Source of the DNA: Acidimicrobiia bacterium
GTDB lineage: Bacteria; Actinomycetota; Acidimicrobiia; IMCC26256; PALSA-610
Assembly: GCA_017882905.1 (NCBI GenBank)
Contig: JADGOO010000040.1
Coordinates: 1 to 36,757, forward strand
DNA: 36,757 nt
Reading direction: 5' to 3'
The first letter of the stretch is position 1. Each line of letters opens with the position of its first letter. Positions 14,345 through 22,231 of the stretch are shown piece by piece. A program made the position numbers and the translations under genes. The notes below the pieces were generated by a model that made no database searches, was not told the origin of the DNA, and saw only the letters and a program-made list of their open reading frames with translations.

Positions 14345-16897
14345 GTGTGGAGAGTTGCGCTGAAGGGCATCGCAGCCAAGAAGCTGCGTGTGCTGCTCAC
14401 GTCGGTCTCGGTAGTGCTCGGCGTCGCGTTCATCACCGGCACGCTCGTGCTCTCCGACACGATCACGCGCACCTTCGACACCCTCGTCGTGAACGTGAAC
14501 GGCGGACTCTCGGCGCAGATCCGTGGCAAGTCGGCGTTCAACGACTCGCAGGGCAACGCCCAGCGCAACCGCATTGACGCGAGCCTCCTCGACGCGGTGC
14601 GCCGCGTGCCCGGCGTGCACGATGCCGACGTGAGCGTGGCCGGACTCGGCGTGATCGTCGACAAGACGGGCAAGGGCCTCAATGCCGGTCAGGGGCCGCC
14701 GCCGCTGGCGTTCGCGTGGAGCAACAACACCGCGCTCAACCCGATGCGCCTCGTGAGCGGAACACCGCCGCAGCAGCCGAACGACATCGTGATCGACAAG
14801 CGCTCGGCCGATCGCGCGCACTTCGTCGTGGGCGACCAGGTCCGGGTCGTGATCATCGCCACCAAGGGCGTGAGCGCCGTGTACCACCTTGCCGGCATCG
14901 GCAAGTTCGGATCGGCCGACAGCCCGGCCGGTGCGTCGCTCGTGTTCTTCACGACAGCCACCGCGGAACGGCTGCTCGCCCAGCCGGGCAAGGTCGACGC
15001 AATCCAGGTACAAGCCGACGCGGGCGTGTCGCAGAACACCCTCGTCAGTCGGCTGAAGACCGTGGTGCGGGGCCAGCCCGGGGTCGAGGTCGTCGGCGGC
15101 GCCGCCGTGGTGCAGGAAGGTCAGGACAACTTCCAGCGCGCGTTCGGGTTCTTCAAGACGTTCCTGCTCGTGTTCGCGTTCATCGCGCTCTTCGTCGGCA
15201 CATTCGTGATCTACAACACGTTCTCGATCACCGTCGCGCAGCGCACGCGTGAATACGCCCTGCTGCGTGCCATCGGCGCGTCGCGCCGCCAAGTGACCAC
15301 GAGCGTGTTCGCGGAGGCACTCGTCACCGGCGTCGTTGCCTCCCTCGTCGGCCTCGGTGCCGGCTTGTTGCTGGCCTCGGGCCTGAAGGCGCTCCTCGCC
15401 GCGCTCGGCATCGACATCCCAGCGGGATCCACCGTGGTCACCTCGGGCACCGTCACCGTGGCGTTGTCGGTCGGCATCATCGTGACGCTGATGGCCTCAC
15501 TGTTCCCGGCGCTGAAGGCGTCGCGGGTACGGCCGATCGCGGCGATGCGCGAGGTCGCGATCGAAGACGACCGCCCGAGCCTCCGGCGCACGATTGCCGG
15601 CGTGATCGTCACCGCGCTCGGCCTGGCCAGCTTGCTCAACGGACTGTTCGGAGGCGGCGGCAACGCGCTGGCGAACGTCGCGATCGGTGCGGTGATCATC
15701 TTCATCGGCGTCGCGATCCTCGGGCCGCTCGTGGCGCGGCCCGCCGCGCGCCTGATCGGCGCGCCGCTCCCGTCGCTGCGCGGCGTTGCCGGCCGCCTCG
15801 CCCGCGACAACGCCATGCGCAATCCGAAGCGCACGGCGTCCACCGCGTCGGCGCTCATGATCGGCGTCGGGCTCGTGGCGTTCGTGACGATCTTCGCCGC
15901 CTCGGCGCAAGCCTCGATCGATCATGTGATCGACTCCGAGATGAAGGCCGACTACATCGTGAGCACGTCGTCGCAGTTCAGCACGCTGCCGCCGGCCGTC
16001 GAGACCGACCTCCGCAAGGTTCCCGGCGTAGAACTCGTGTCGGGTGTGCGCTTCGGCTCGATGAAGTTCGCGGGATCGGTCAAACAGATCGAGGCGTTCG
16101 ACCCTACCAACATCGACCAGCTCTTCGACATCTCCGTGAGCAAGGGCCGACTCGCCGACCTCGGCCTCGACGGTCTCGGCGTGTACAAGACCACGGCTTC
16201 CGACCACGGCTGGGTCATCGGATCACGGGTGCCCGTGCAGTACGCCAAGACGGGCGTGAAGACGTTGACAGTGCGCGCCATCTACACGCAACAAGCGTTG
16301 GCCGGACCGTACGTGATCTCGCTCGCGAACTACGAGCAGAACTTCACCGAGCAGTCCGACGCGGTCGTCATCGTCAAGGCGGCGCCCGGCGCGGCGGCTT
16401 CGGTGCGTCCGGGCATCAACGCCGTGCTGAAGCGCTATCCGAACGGCAAGCTGCAGGACCGGGCCGAGTACAAGGCTGCGCAAGCGAAGCAGGTCCAGCA
16501 GCTCCTGAACCTCATCTACGCGATGCTGATGATGGCGGTGTTCATCGCGCTCTTCGGCATCGCGAACACGCTGGCGCTGTCGATCTTCGAGCGGACACGT
16601 GAGATCGGCTTGCTGCGCGCCGTGGGTGGCAGCAAGGCACAGGTGCGCTCCGTGGTGCGCTGGGAGTCGGTGATCATCGCCCTGTTCGGCACGTTGTTGG
16701 GGTTGCTCATCGGCGTGTTCTTCGGCTGGGTGTTGGTGCGTGCCCTCTCCGATCAGGGCATCGACCGGTTCAGTCTGCCGCCGGGCCAGCTCGTGGTGCT
16801 CGTGGTGCTCGGCGCATTCGTCGGCACGCTCGCCGCATGGCTCCCCGCGCGACGGGCGGCCCGCATCGACATCCTTCAGGCGATCACGACCAACTAG
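14345..16897 (+). CDS. FtsX-type ABC permease with two MacB-like periplasmic domains
   Basis: This 850-residue membrane protein starts at GTG 14345. TM1 is near residues 15-40 (V-L-L-T-S-V-S-V-V-L-G-V-A-F). A large external domain runs to about 265. A first FtsX block follows (F-L-L-V-F-A-F-I-A-L-F-V, then R-T-R-E-Y-A-L-L-R-A-I-G-A-S), then TM segments near 335-440. After another external domain a second FtsX block comes (A-L-F-G-I-A-N-T-L-A-L-S-I-F-E-R-T-R-E-I-G-L-L-R-A-V-G-G by pattern), ending at L-P-A-R-R-A-A-R-I-D-I-L-Q-A-I. Ten membrane helices and the duplicated architecture are typical of actinobacterial putative lipid/peptide exporters. Its stop overlaps the stop of the convergent gene. 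Confidence 0.92.
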   Translation: MWRVALKGIAAKKLRVLLTSVSVVLGVAFITGTLVLSDTITRTFDTLVVNVNGGLSAQIRGKSAFNDSQGNAQRNRIDASLLDAVRRVPGVHDADVSVAGLGVIVDKTGKGLNAGQGPPPLAFAWSNNTALNPMRLVSGTPPQQPNDIVIDKRSADRAHFVVGDQVRVVIIATKGVSAVYHLAGIGKFGSADSPAGASLVFFTTATAERLLAQPGKVDAIQVQADAGVSQNTLVSRLKTVVRGQPGVEVVGGAAVVQEGQDNFQRAFGFFKTFLLVFAFIALFVGTFVIYNTFSITVAQRTREYALLRAIGASRRQVTTSVFAEALVTGVVASLVGLGAGLLLASGLKALLAALGIDIPAGSTVVTSGTVTVALSVGIIVTLMASLFPALKASRVRPIAAMREVAIEDDRPSLRRTIAGVIVTALGLASLLNGLFGGGGNALANVAIGAVIIFIGVAILGPLVARPAARLIGAPLPSLRGVAGRLARDNAMRNPKRTASTASALMIGVGLVAFVTIFAASAQASIDHVIDSEMKADYIVSTSSQFSTLPPAVETDLRKVPGVELVSGVRFGSMKFAGSVKQIEAFDPTNIDQLFDISVSKGRLADLGLDGLGVYKTTASDHGWVIGSRVPVQYAKTGVKTLTVRAIYTQQALAGPYVISLANYEQNFTEQSDAVVIVKAAPGAAASVRPGINAVLKRYPNGKLQDRAEYKAAQAKQVQQLLNLIYAMLMMAVFIALFGIANTLALSIFERTREIGLLRAVGGSKAQVRSVVRWESVIIALFGTLLGLLIGVFFGWVLVRALSDQGIDRFSLPPGQLVVLVVLGAFVGTLAAWLPARRAARIDILQAITTN

Positions 16898-17487
16898 CGC
16901 TCGTCGGATCCAGGCCCGGTCGTGTGGGCCACGTCCACGGCCCGGACCGCGAGCTGTGTCGCGCTGATCGAGGCCCTGTCCGAGGGCCGATGCTCGAGGT
17001 CGTCGCGCAAGGAGCGCGCCGCGGCGCGGACCGCGTCGTGTTGCAGGTGGTCGGTTGGCGACGCGTAGCGGAAGCGCCACCGCCGAGCCCGCAGCGCGAT
17101 GCCCTGCTTGTCGGCGTCATCGAGCTCGACGCCGGCCGCGGCGAACACGCGACAGTCGTAGGTGCGACACGTGCGGGGACGGTGGTCGTAGATCGAGCAC
17201 GCGTCGTCGATCAGCATCGGGCAATGCCCGCGCTCGTCGTAACCCATCAGTACGTGGCCCGCAGGAAGTCCGGGAGCGGGGAACAGCACGGCGCGCGGGA
17301 TGTGCGCCAGCGTGTCGATCTCGTCGGGACCCACGTGCACGAACTGTGACGACGTGCAACAGGCCGTGCACGTTCCGCACGGCACGTCGGAGGCGGCGTC
17401 GCCGCGAATCGCCGCCCGCATGCCCGTGAGCCATGCCGAGAAGTCGCCGGCGGGCAGGTCGGGTGCGTCGGTGGGATCGTCAGGCAT
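16894..17487 (-). CDS. YkgJ-type cysteine-cluster protein
   Basis: This 197-residue protein starts at ATG 17487, eight bases inside the end of the sigma-factor gene, so it belongs to that operon. Cysteines occur as C-G-T-C-T-A-C-C (residues 37-44 region) and later C-P-M, A-C-S-I-Y, T-C-R-T-Y-D-C. This matches the CxxCxxxC plus C...C...C pattern of the putative zinc/iron-chelating YkgJ family (UPF0153), whose function is unknown. The I-Y-D-H-R-P-R-T-C-R motif is the family hallmark. The gene's stop shares CTAG with the FtsX stop on the other strand, so there is no room for a terminator. Confidence 0.88.
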   Translation of the reverse strand: MPDDPTDAPDLPAGDFSAWLTGMRAAIRGDAASDVPCGTCTACCTSSQFVHVGPDEIDTLAHIPRAVLFPAPGLPAGHVLMGYDERGHCPMLIDDACSIYDHRPRTCRTYDCRVFAAAGVELDDADKQGIALRARRWRFRYASPTDHLQHDAVRAAARSLRDDLEHRPSDRASISATQLAVRAVDVAHTTGPGSDER

Positions 17488-18742
17488 CGTGCTCCCGGTC
17501 GACGAGCACGATATCGGGCGGTGCCGTGAGGGCATTGAGACGCGCGGCGCGCAGCGTGAGATGGTTGCGCTCGGCGACGCTCGCCGTTCGGCGTGCCGCC
17601 GCGGAGTAGTGCGCGATCGCGGCCTCGTGGTCGCCGGCCATCTCCTGGAGGTGGCCGCGAACCGCGTCGAGCCGGTAGCTGCCGCCGAGCGCCTCGTCGA
17701 GGTCGGCCAGCTCATCGAGCCCGGCGAGCGGACCGTGGACCATCGCCACGGCGATCGCGCGGTTCAGCGTGACGACCGGGCTCGGAGCGATCCGATCGAG
17801 AATGGTGTAGAGCCCGAGGATCTGGACCCAGTCGGTGGCGCGCGTGCTCGGCGCCCCGTCGTGCAGCACCGCGATCGCGGCTTGCAGCTGGTACGTGCCC
17901 GCGCGGCCGCTCTCGAAGGATCGATCGAGGATGTCGGTTCCCTCGTCGATCTGGTGTCGATCCCAACGCGCACGGTCTTGCTCATCGAGCGGGATCAGGG
18001 CGCCGTCGGTGCCGAAGCGTGCCGGCCGGCGCGCGTCGGTGAGCAGCATGAGTGCGAGCAGGCCCGCGGCGTCGGGATCGGCGGGGAGCTGCTCGTGCAC
18101 GATCCGCGTGAGGCGGATTGCTTCGTTGCTGAGCTCGGCCCGAACGTGATCTTTGCTCGTGCTGCTCGCGTAGCCCTCGTTGAAGAGCAGGTACAGCACG
18201 TGCAGCACCCAACGCAGCGCGGTCGCGAGCTCCGGCCCCTCCGGCATCTGGAAGTGGCCGCCGGCGTCGGCGATGCGCTGCTTCGCTCGCGTGATCCGCT
18301 TCGTCATGGTCGCTTCGGGCACGAGGAACGCCGCCGCGATCTCGGCCGTCGACAATCCGGCGACCGCGCGCAGCGTCAACGGAATCGCCGCACCCGGTGT
18401 GAGCGCAGGGTGGCAGCACAGGAACATCAGCTCGAGCACGTCGTCGTTCGCCGACGCCGTGATCGGCCCCCGACCGGGTTCGCCGGCCAAGCGCACTTCG
18501 CGCTCGCGCCGCGCCGCGTCGCTGCGCAGCTGGTCGGTGAGCCGTCGGCCGGCGACGCGCACGAGCCACCCGGTGGGGTTGTCCGGCTCACCGTCTCGGG
18601 GCCATCGGTGGGCTGCAGCAACCAGCGCCTCTTGCACCGCGTCTTCGGCGTCGGCGAGCAGCGCACCTCGCCGCAGGAGCGCGACGAGGGCCTGCGGGGC
18701 GGCTTCGCGTAGCAGGCCCTCGACACGCCGTTGCGTGCTCAC
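17480..18742 (-). CDS. ECF RNA polymerase sigma factor, DUF6596 / ECF42-type
   Basis: This 420-residue protein starts at GTG 18742 and overlaps the YCII stop by GTGA. Sigma region 2 is near residues 5-75 (A-D-A-E-D-A-V-Q-E-A, R-W-P, N-P-T-G-W-L). Region 4 is near 115-170 (L-S-T-A-E-I-A-A-A-F-L-V-P-E-A-T-M-T-K-R). A long helical C-terminal extension, N-E-G-Y-A-S-S then TPR-like repeats, is characteristic of the ECF42 group. These factors are usually encoded beside YCII/DGPF proteins, as here, and lack an anti-sigma factor; the extension is thought to control activity. Regulon unknown. Confidence 0.93.
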   Translation of the reverse strand: MSTQRRVEGLLREAAPQALVALLRRGALLADAEDAVQEALVAAAHRWPRDGEPDNPTGWLVRVAGRRLTDQLRSDAARREREVRLAGEPGRGPITASANDDVLELMFLCCHPALTPGAAIPLTLRAVAGLSTAEIAAAFLVPEATMTKRITRAKQRIADAGGHFQMPEGPELATALRWVLHVLYLLFNEGYASSTSKDHVRAELSNEAIRLTRIVHEQLPADPDAAGLLALMLLTDARRPARFGTDGALIPLDEQDRARWDRHQIDEGTDILDRSFESGRAGTYQLQAAIAVLHDGAPSTRATDWVQILGLYTILDRIAPSPVVTLNRAIAVAMVHGPLAGLDELADLDEALGGSYRLDAVRGHLQEMAGDHEAAIAHYSAAARRTASVAERNHLTLRAARLNALTAPPDIVLVDREHDA

Positions 18743-19140
18743 ATCTCCGAGCTCGGAGCGTCCATCACCGGACGCACCTCGATCGGCTGCTGGATCGGCA
18801 CACCGCCAACACCCGGAGCGGCAGAGATCTCCGCTGCGATCTCGATCGCCCGTTCGAGGCTCTCCACGTCCACGATGCGCCAGCCGGCCAGGAACTCCTT
18901 CGACTCCGCGAACGGCCCGTCGGTGATCACGGGCGCGCCCGTGCCGTCGGACGTCACGATGATGGCCGTCTCGGGACCGGCCAGACCTTGGGCATCCACG
19001 AGCTCGCCCCGTTGGGCCAGCTCGTTCGCGGTGCGCATCTGGTACTCGATGTGCGCCGTGATGTCTTCCGGCGGCCACTCCGTCATCGGCACGTTGCAGC
19101 CTTCGCCGCCTTCGTACTTTGCCAACACGATGTACTTCAT
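18739..19140 (-). CDS. YCII/DGPF-domain protein, partner of the ECF sigma factor
   Basis: This 133-residue protein carries the defining D-G-P-F-A-E-S-K-E-F-L-A-G-W motif and starts M-K-Y-I-V-L-A-K-Y-E-G-G. GAGAGGAAA lies upstream of the ATG. YCII proteins are small ferredoxin-like folds with a conserved His/Asp pair in some members; this family is known mainly as the neighbour of ECF42 sigma factors. Its last codons read ATG TGA, and the sigma factor's GTG is embedded there, so the two are translationally coupled. Its role, possibly sensing a small molecule or acting as an enzyme, is unproven. Confidence 0.92.
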   Translation of the reverse strand: MKYIVLAKYEGGEGCNVPMTEWPPEDITAHIEYQMRTANELAQRGELVDAQGLAGPETAIIVTSDGTGAPVITDGPFAESKEFLAGWRIVDVESLERAIEIAAEISAAPGVGGVPIQQPIEVRPVMDAPSSEM

Positions 19141-19343
19141 GTCCGTTTCCTCTCGGTGTGCTCTCGGACGCTGCTGTCATCGAGATGTCGGAGCCGACGA
19201 CCCCGAACGGACATCCGCGCGCACAATTCCTCCGGGCATTCTCGCCGCGCTGAGCGGTCACCCTCCGCTCGGACTCCGCCGCCTCGCTCGGTCCGGTGCC
19301 TCAGTCGGGTTTGCACGTGAAGCCGTCTTCGCATTCCAGTGCG

Positions 19344-19370
19344 TGTTACATCATCCCGAGCCGGATCGTC
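19344..19370 (+). promoter_or_regulatory. ECF-type promoter candidate (TGTTACA-N16-CGTC)
   Basis: TGTTACA at 19344-19350 and CGTC at 19367-19370 are separated by 16 bp, 36 bp before the GTG of the next sigma gene. From memory, the ECF41-type autoregulated promoter reads TGTCACA...CGTC, so this differs by one base. Self-activation is inferred. The remainder of the 265-bp divergent gap shows nothing else clear. Confidence 0.45.
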
Positions 19371-19405
19371 AGTGCTATGACGAACGGCGGCAGGAGCAAG
19401 TCTCA

Positions 19406-20281
19406 GTGGACGATCACGACTGGCTGGCGGAGCGATTCGAGGAGCACCGCGCGCGCCTGCGCGCGGTGGCGTTGCGCATGCTCGGGTCATCGACCGAAGC
19501 CGACGACGCGGTGCAAGAGGCGTGGCTGCGCTTGAGCCGCTCGGACCCGAGCGGCATCGCGAACCTCGGTGGCTGGCTCACCACCGTTGTCTCGCGCGTG
19601 TCGCTCGACATGCTGCGCTCGCGCTCGTCGCGCCGCGAAGAGCCGCACGACGCGTTCCCCGTCGAGACGGTCGCCGGCTCGAGCACCGGTGGCGACCCCG
19701 AGTACGAAGCACTCCTCGCCGATTCGCTCGGTCCGGCGCTGCTCGTGGTGCTCGAGACGCTCGCTCCCGCTGAACGGCTCGCGTTCGTGCTGCACGACAT
19801 GTTCGCGGTGCCTTTCGACGAGATCGGAGCGATCCTGGCGCGTTCGCCGAACGCGGCGAAGCAGCTGGCCAGCAGGGCGCGGGGCCGGCTCCAGGGTTCG
19901 GCGGCTGCGCCGGAGACCGATGTGGCGCGCCAGCGCGAGGTGGTCGATGCGTTCCTCGCTGCATCCCGCAGCGGGAGCTTCGACGCGCTCGTCGCCGTGC
20001 TCCACCCCGAGATCGTGCTCCGCTCCGACAGCACGGCAGTCGAGATGGGTTCCGCGGCGGAGGTACACGGTGCGGAGGCGGTTGCCGGAGTGTTCTGCGG
20101 ACGCGCGCTCGGCGCACAGCCGGCGATGGTCGACGGAGCGGTCGGCGTCGTGTGGGCGCCGGGCGGTACGCCGAAGGTCGTGTGGGACGTCACGATCGAG
20201 CACGGCAAGATCGTCGCAATCGAGATGCTCGCCGCCTCCGCGACGATCGAGGCGCTCGACCTGGTCGTGCTCGAGGCCTGA
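19406..20281 (+). CDS. ECF sigma factor with C-terminal SnoaL-like domain (ECF41/ECF56-like)
   Basis: This 291-residue protein starts at GTG 19406, with AGGAG (19392-19396) 9 nt upstream. Sigma region 2 spans about 5-70 (E-A-D-D-A-V-Q-E-A-W-L-R-L, G-G-W-L-T-T-V-V-S-R). Region 4 spans about 105-160 (L-A-P-A-E-R-L-A-F-V-L-H-D-M-F, then P-F-D-E-I-G). From about 170 there is a SnoaL/NTF2-like domain (V-V-D-A-F-L-A-A-S-R-S-G-S-F-D-A-L). In these groups the fused domain replaces an anti-sigma factor and modulates activity. The D-G-G-G-K motif typical of ECF41 is absent (L-R-S-D-S-T-A), so ECF56-like is the better guess. It is divergent from the YCII/ECF42 pair. Confidence 0.9.
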   Translation: MDDHDWLAERFEEHRARLRAVALRMLGSSTEADDAVQEAWLRLSRSDPSGIANLGGWLTTVVSRVSLDMLRSRSSRREEPHDAFPVETVAGSSTGGDPEYEALLADSLGPALLVVLETLAPAERLAFVLHDMFAVPFDEIGAILARSPNAAKQLASRARGRLQGSAAAPETDVARQREVVDAFLAASRSGSFDALVAVLHPEIVLRSDSTAVEMGSAAEVHGAEAVAGVFCGRALGAQPAMVDGAVGVVWAPGGTPKVVWDVTIEHGKIVAIEMLAASATIEALDLVVLEA

Positions 20282-20287
20282 GCGCTC

Positions 20288-20458
20288 TTACTCGGTTCGC
20301 TGCCGCCGCAATCGCCTCAGGATGTGGTCGCGACTCGGCTCCGTGTGCGCGCCGCGCGGGTGTTCGTGGGTTCGTACGTGGGCTTGCACGAGCTCGACGA
20401 GCTCGTCCTCGTCGGCTCCGTGGATCTCCACGCCACAGCGCCTGCAGGTCATCATCAT
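20288..20458 (-). CDS. DUF1059-like small Cys/His protein (56 aa)
   Basis: A mini-protein starting at the first of three consecutive ATG codons (20458). C-R-R-C-G-V-E-I-H-G-A-D-E-D-E-L-V-E-L by pattern, followed by H-V-R-T-H-E-H, matches the DUF1059 layout: CxxC, an E/D-D-E-L helix and a terminal histidine pair. That gives a likely zinc site. A -10-like TAAACA lies 7 nt before the start, so it may be translated from a leaderless message. It faces tetR across an operator that overlaps its -35 and converges with the sigma gene, with 6 bp between the stops. Function unknown. Confidence 0.75.
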   Translation of the reverse strand: MMMTCRRCGVEIHGADEDELVELVQAHVRTHEHPRGAHTEPSRDHILRRLRRQRTE

Positions 20459-20465
20459 GCCATCG

Positions 20466-20494
20466 TGTTTATCAATACATAGTGTCTCTGTCAA
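20466..20494 (-). promoter_or_regulatory. promoter of the DUF1059-like gene
   Basis: On the minus strand, a consensus TTGACA (20494-20489), 17-bp spacer and TAAACA (20471-20466) end 7 nt before ATG 20458. The perfect -35 in an AT-rich island of this GC-rich sequence is notable. Confidence 0.55.
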
Positions 20495-20498
20495 GACA
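20483..20498. promoter_or_regulatory. TetR-type operator overlapping the -35
   Basis: Arms TGTCT (20483-20487) and AGACA (20494-20498) are separated by 6 bp and cover the TTGACA of the minus-strand promoter. Repression of the DUF1059-like gene, and autoregulation, by the adjacent TetR is inferred. Confidence 0.55.
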
Positions 20499-20522
20499 AG
20501 CTGTCGTAGATGCGCCGTACCG

Positions 20523-20528
20523 TATGCT
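20523..20528 (+). promoter_or_regulatory. -10 element of the second tetR, probable leaderless start
   Basis: TATGCT (TANNNT) ends 6 nt before GTG 20535 and no ribosome site is seen. No good -35 is visible at 16-18 bp. Confidence 0.45.
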
Positions 20529-20534
20529 TGTTGG

Positions 20535-21119
20535 GTGCCGCGGCTCTGGACCGACACGATCGAGACGCATCGACGCGACGTGCGCGAGGCCGTCATCGCA
20601 ACGACCGCGACCCTGATCTGCGAACACGGTCTGCTGTCGGTGACGATGTCGCGCATCGCCGAAGACGCCGGCATCGGCCGGGCCACCCTTTACAAGTACT
20701 TCCCCGATGTCGAAGCAATCCTGCTCGCTTGGCATGAACGGCAGGTCGACGCGCATCTCGACCACCTCGTTGCCGCGAGCCGGCAGGGCGGCAGTCCGCT
20801 CGAGCGACTCCGGACGGTGCTCGACGCCTATGCCGTGATGACGAACGAGTCGGCGAAGCACCACGACACCGATGTCGCCGCCCTGATCCATCGCCACGAC
20901 CAGGTGGGCACGGCCGAGCAACGGTTGCACGACCTGGTGCAAGGGCTCGTTGCCGACGCGGCCGCGAACGGTGCGATCCGCACCGATGTCAAGCCCGACG
21001 AGCTGACCGCGTATTGCCTCAGCGCGCTCGGTGCCGCCGCCGCGCTGCCGTCGAAGGCGGCAATTCGGCGCCTCGTCTCGGTGACGCTGGGCGGTCTGCG
21101 CGACCAAGACGGCTCGTGA
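20535..21119 (+). CDS. TetR-family repressor (second)
   Basis: This is a 194-residue regulator. The N-terminal HTH reads V-R-E-A-V-I-A-T-T-A-T-L-I-C-E-H-G, then S-R-I-A-E-D-A-G-I-G-R-A-T-L-Y-K-Y-F-P, a clear TetR recognition segment (about residues 30-55). The ligand domain follows, with no class-defining residues visible. The GTG start is supported by the position of P-R-L-W and the -10 element. The epimerase gene overlaps its stop by GTGA, so the two are expressed together. Likely targets are the palindrome at 20483-20498 and thus the DUF1059-like gene. Confidence 0.92.
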   Translation: MPRLWTDTIETHRRDVREAVIATTATLICEHGLLSVTMSRIAEDAGIGRATLYKYFPDVEAILLAWHERQVDAHLDHLVAASRQGGSPLERLRTVLDAYAVMTNESAKHHDTDVAALIHRHDQVGTAEQRLHDLVQGLVADAAANGAIRTDVKPDELTAYCLSALGAAAALPSKAAIRRLVSVTLGGLRDQDGS

Positions 21120-22039
21120 CGATCACGTTGCGCGACGCGCGGATCCTTGTGACCGGCGCGGCCGGGCGAGTGGGCTTCCCGATCGCGCGCGACCTCGCTG
21201 TTCCCGAGCTTGGCAACGTCGTCTACGGCGCAGCTCGTCTGTCGACGCCCGGCGACGCCGACCGGCTGCGCGCGGCCGGCGTGCAGGCGATCCGGCGCGA
21301 CTTCGCCGGCGGTGGCGACTTCGCCGATCTGCCCGATGTCGATTACGTGTTCCATGCCGCGGCCGCGCTCGGTGTCGCCGCATCTCGAGATTGGCAGTAC
21401 GCCTTCGAGGTCAACGCACAGTCGGCGGGCCGCCTCGTCGAGCGGTACGCGCGATGTCGTGGCTTCGTCTACTGCTCCACCGGATCTGCGTACGCCTATC
21501 AGGGGCCGCGACCGCTGCGGGAAGACGATCCGCCCGGCGCGCACATCGGCAGCTACAGCCTCTCGAAGATCGCGGGTGAGGCCGTCGTCACGTTCGCGTC
21601 GCGTCGATTCGGCACGCCCGTCACGATCATCCGAATCTTCTCCACGTACGGGCCGACGGGCGGTGCGCCGGCCGATCGGTTGGAGCTGATCGTGCGCGGG
21701 GCGCCGGTGCCGCTCCATCCCGACACGCCGAATCGCTACAACCCGATCTACGAAGACGATTACGTACGCCTCGGTGTACGCGCTCTCGAGGTCGCGGCGT
21801 GCCCGCCCGTCGTCGTCAACTGGAGCGGTTCCGAGACGGTGAGCCTCGAGGAGTACTGCACCTACCTCGGCGAGCTCGTCGGGCACCCGGCGCGGTTCGT
21901 GATCGACGCGTCGGCGTACTGGCCGCTGTGGCCCGACACCACGAAGATGCACGAGATCCTCGGCCGCACGCGCGTGCCGTGGCGCGAGGGATTTCGGCGC
22001 ATGGTGGCCGCGCGCCACCCCGACCTGCTCGGCTCATGA
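21116..22039 (+). CDS. NAD(P)-dependent epimerase/dehydratase (extended SDR)
   Basis: This 307-residue protein starts at GTG 21116, overlapping the tetR stop. The cofactor motif V-T-G-A-A-G-R-V-G (12-20), the active-site strand Y-C-S-T-G-S-A-Y (119-126) and catalytic Y147-x-x-x-K151 (Y-S-L-S-K) are all present, followed by R-I-F-S-T-Y-G-P. A Y-N-P-I-Y-E-D-D-Y motif matches the usual end-of-domain signature of NAD epimerases. These enzymes modify nucleotide sugars or reduce/dehydrate small carbonyl compounds. Coupling to a TetR gene rather than to sugar genes favours a small-molecule substrate. Substrate unknown. Confidence 0.9.
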   Translation: MTITLRDARILVTGAAGRVGFPIARDLAVPELGNVVYGAARLSTPGDADRLRAAGVQAIRRDFAGGGDFADLPDVDYVFHAAAALGVAASRDWQYAFEVNAQSAGRLVERYARCRGFVYCSTGSAYAYQGPRPLREDDPPGAHIGSYSLSKIAGEAVVTFASRRFGTPVTIIRIFSTYGPTGGAPADRLELIVRGAPVPLHPDTPNRYNPIYEDDYVRLGVRALEVAACPPVVVNWSGSETVSLEEYCTYLGELVGHPARFVIDASAYWPLWPDTTKMHEILGRTRVPWREGFRRMVAARHPDLLGS

Positions 22040-22175
22040 CCCGTTGAGAGCACCCGCAGGGCGGCCTGGTTCCATCGTCGTACTTCCTCTGGTCTGGTTG
22101 GCTCGACTGACCAACACGAGCCCATCTGCAATGTGCAGGCGCGCCAAGAAGTCTCCGACGACCGGCCAGCGATTC

Positions 22176-22231
22176 GGTCCCTGGGGCCGCGACGGGACCC
22201 GGTCGATGCACGTTGTGACCTAGGTCCCTGG
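22176..22231. promoter_or_regulatory. cluster of GGTCCC/GGGACC motifs, DevR/NarL-like box
   Basis: Upstream of the GAF-ANTAR gene, GGTCCCTGG occurs at 22176-22184 and 22223-22231, with GGGACC at 22194-22199. The second copy forms GTGAC-CTAG-GTCCC (22215-22228), close to the GGGACNNNNGTCCC core bound by DevR/DosR-type regulators. TACAGT at 22265-22270 could be the -10. The rest of the 22040-22303 gap shows nothing else. Confidence 0.4.

Noticed and set aside
14210-15292. 360-codon minus-strand open frame inside the FtsX permease gene
   Set aside because: His/Arg-rich composition without motifs; the plus strand encodes clear membrane helices there.
19184-19217. GATGTC...GACATC inverted repeat upstream of the YCII gene
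   Set aside because: Six-base arms are 20 bp apart and do not fit a promoter or operator spacing I could defend.
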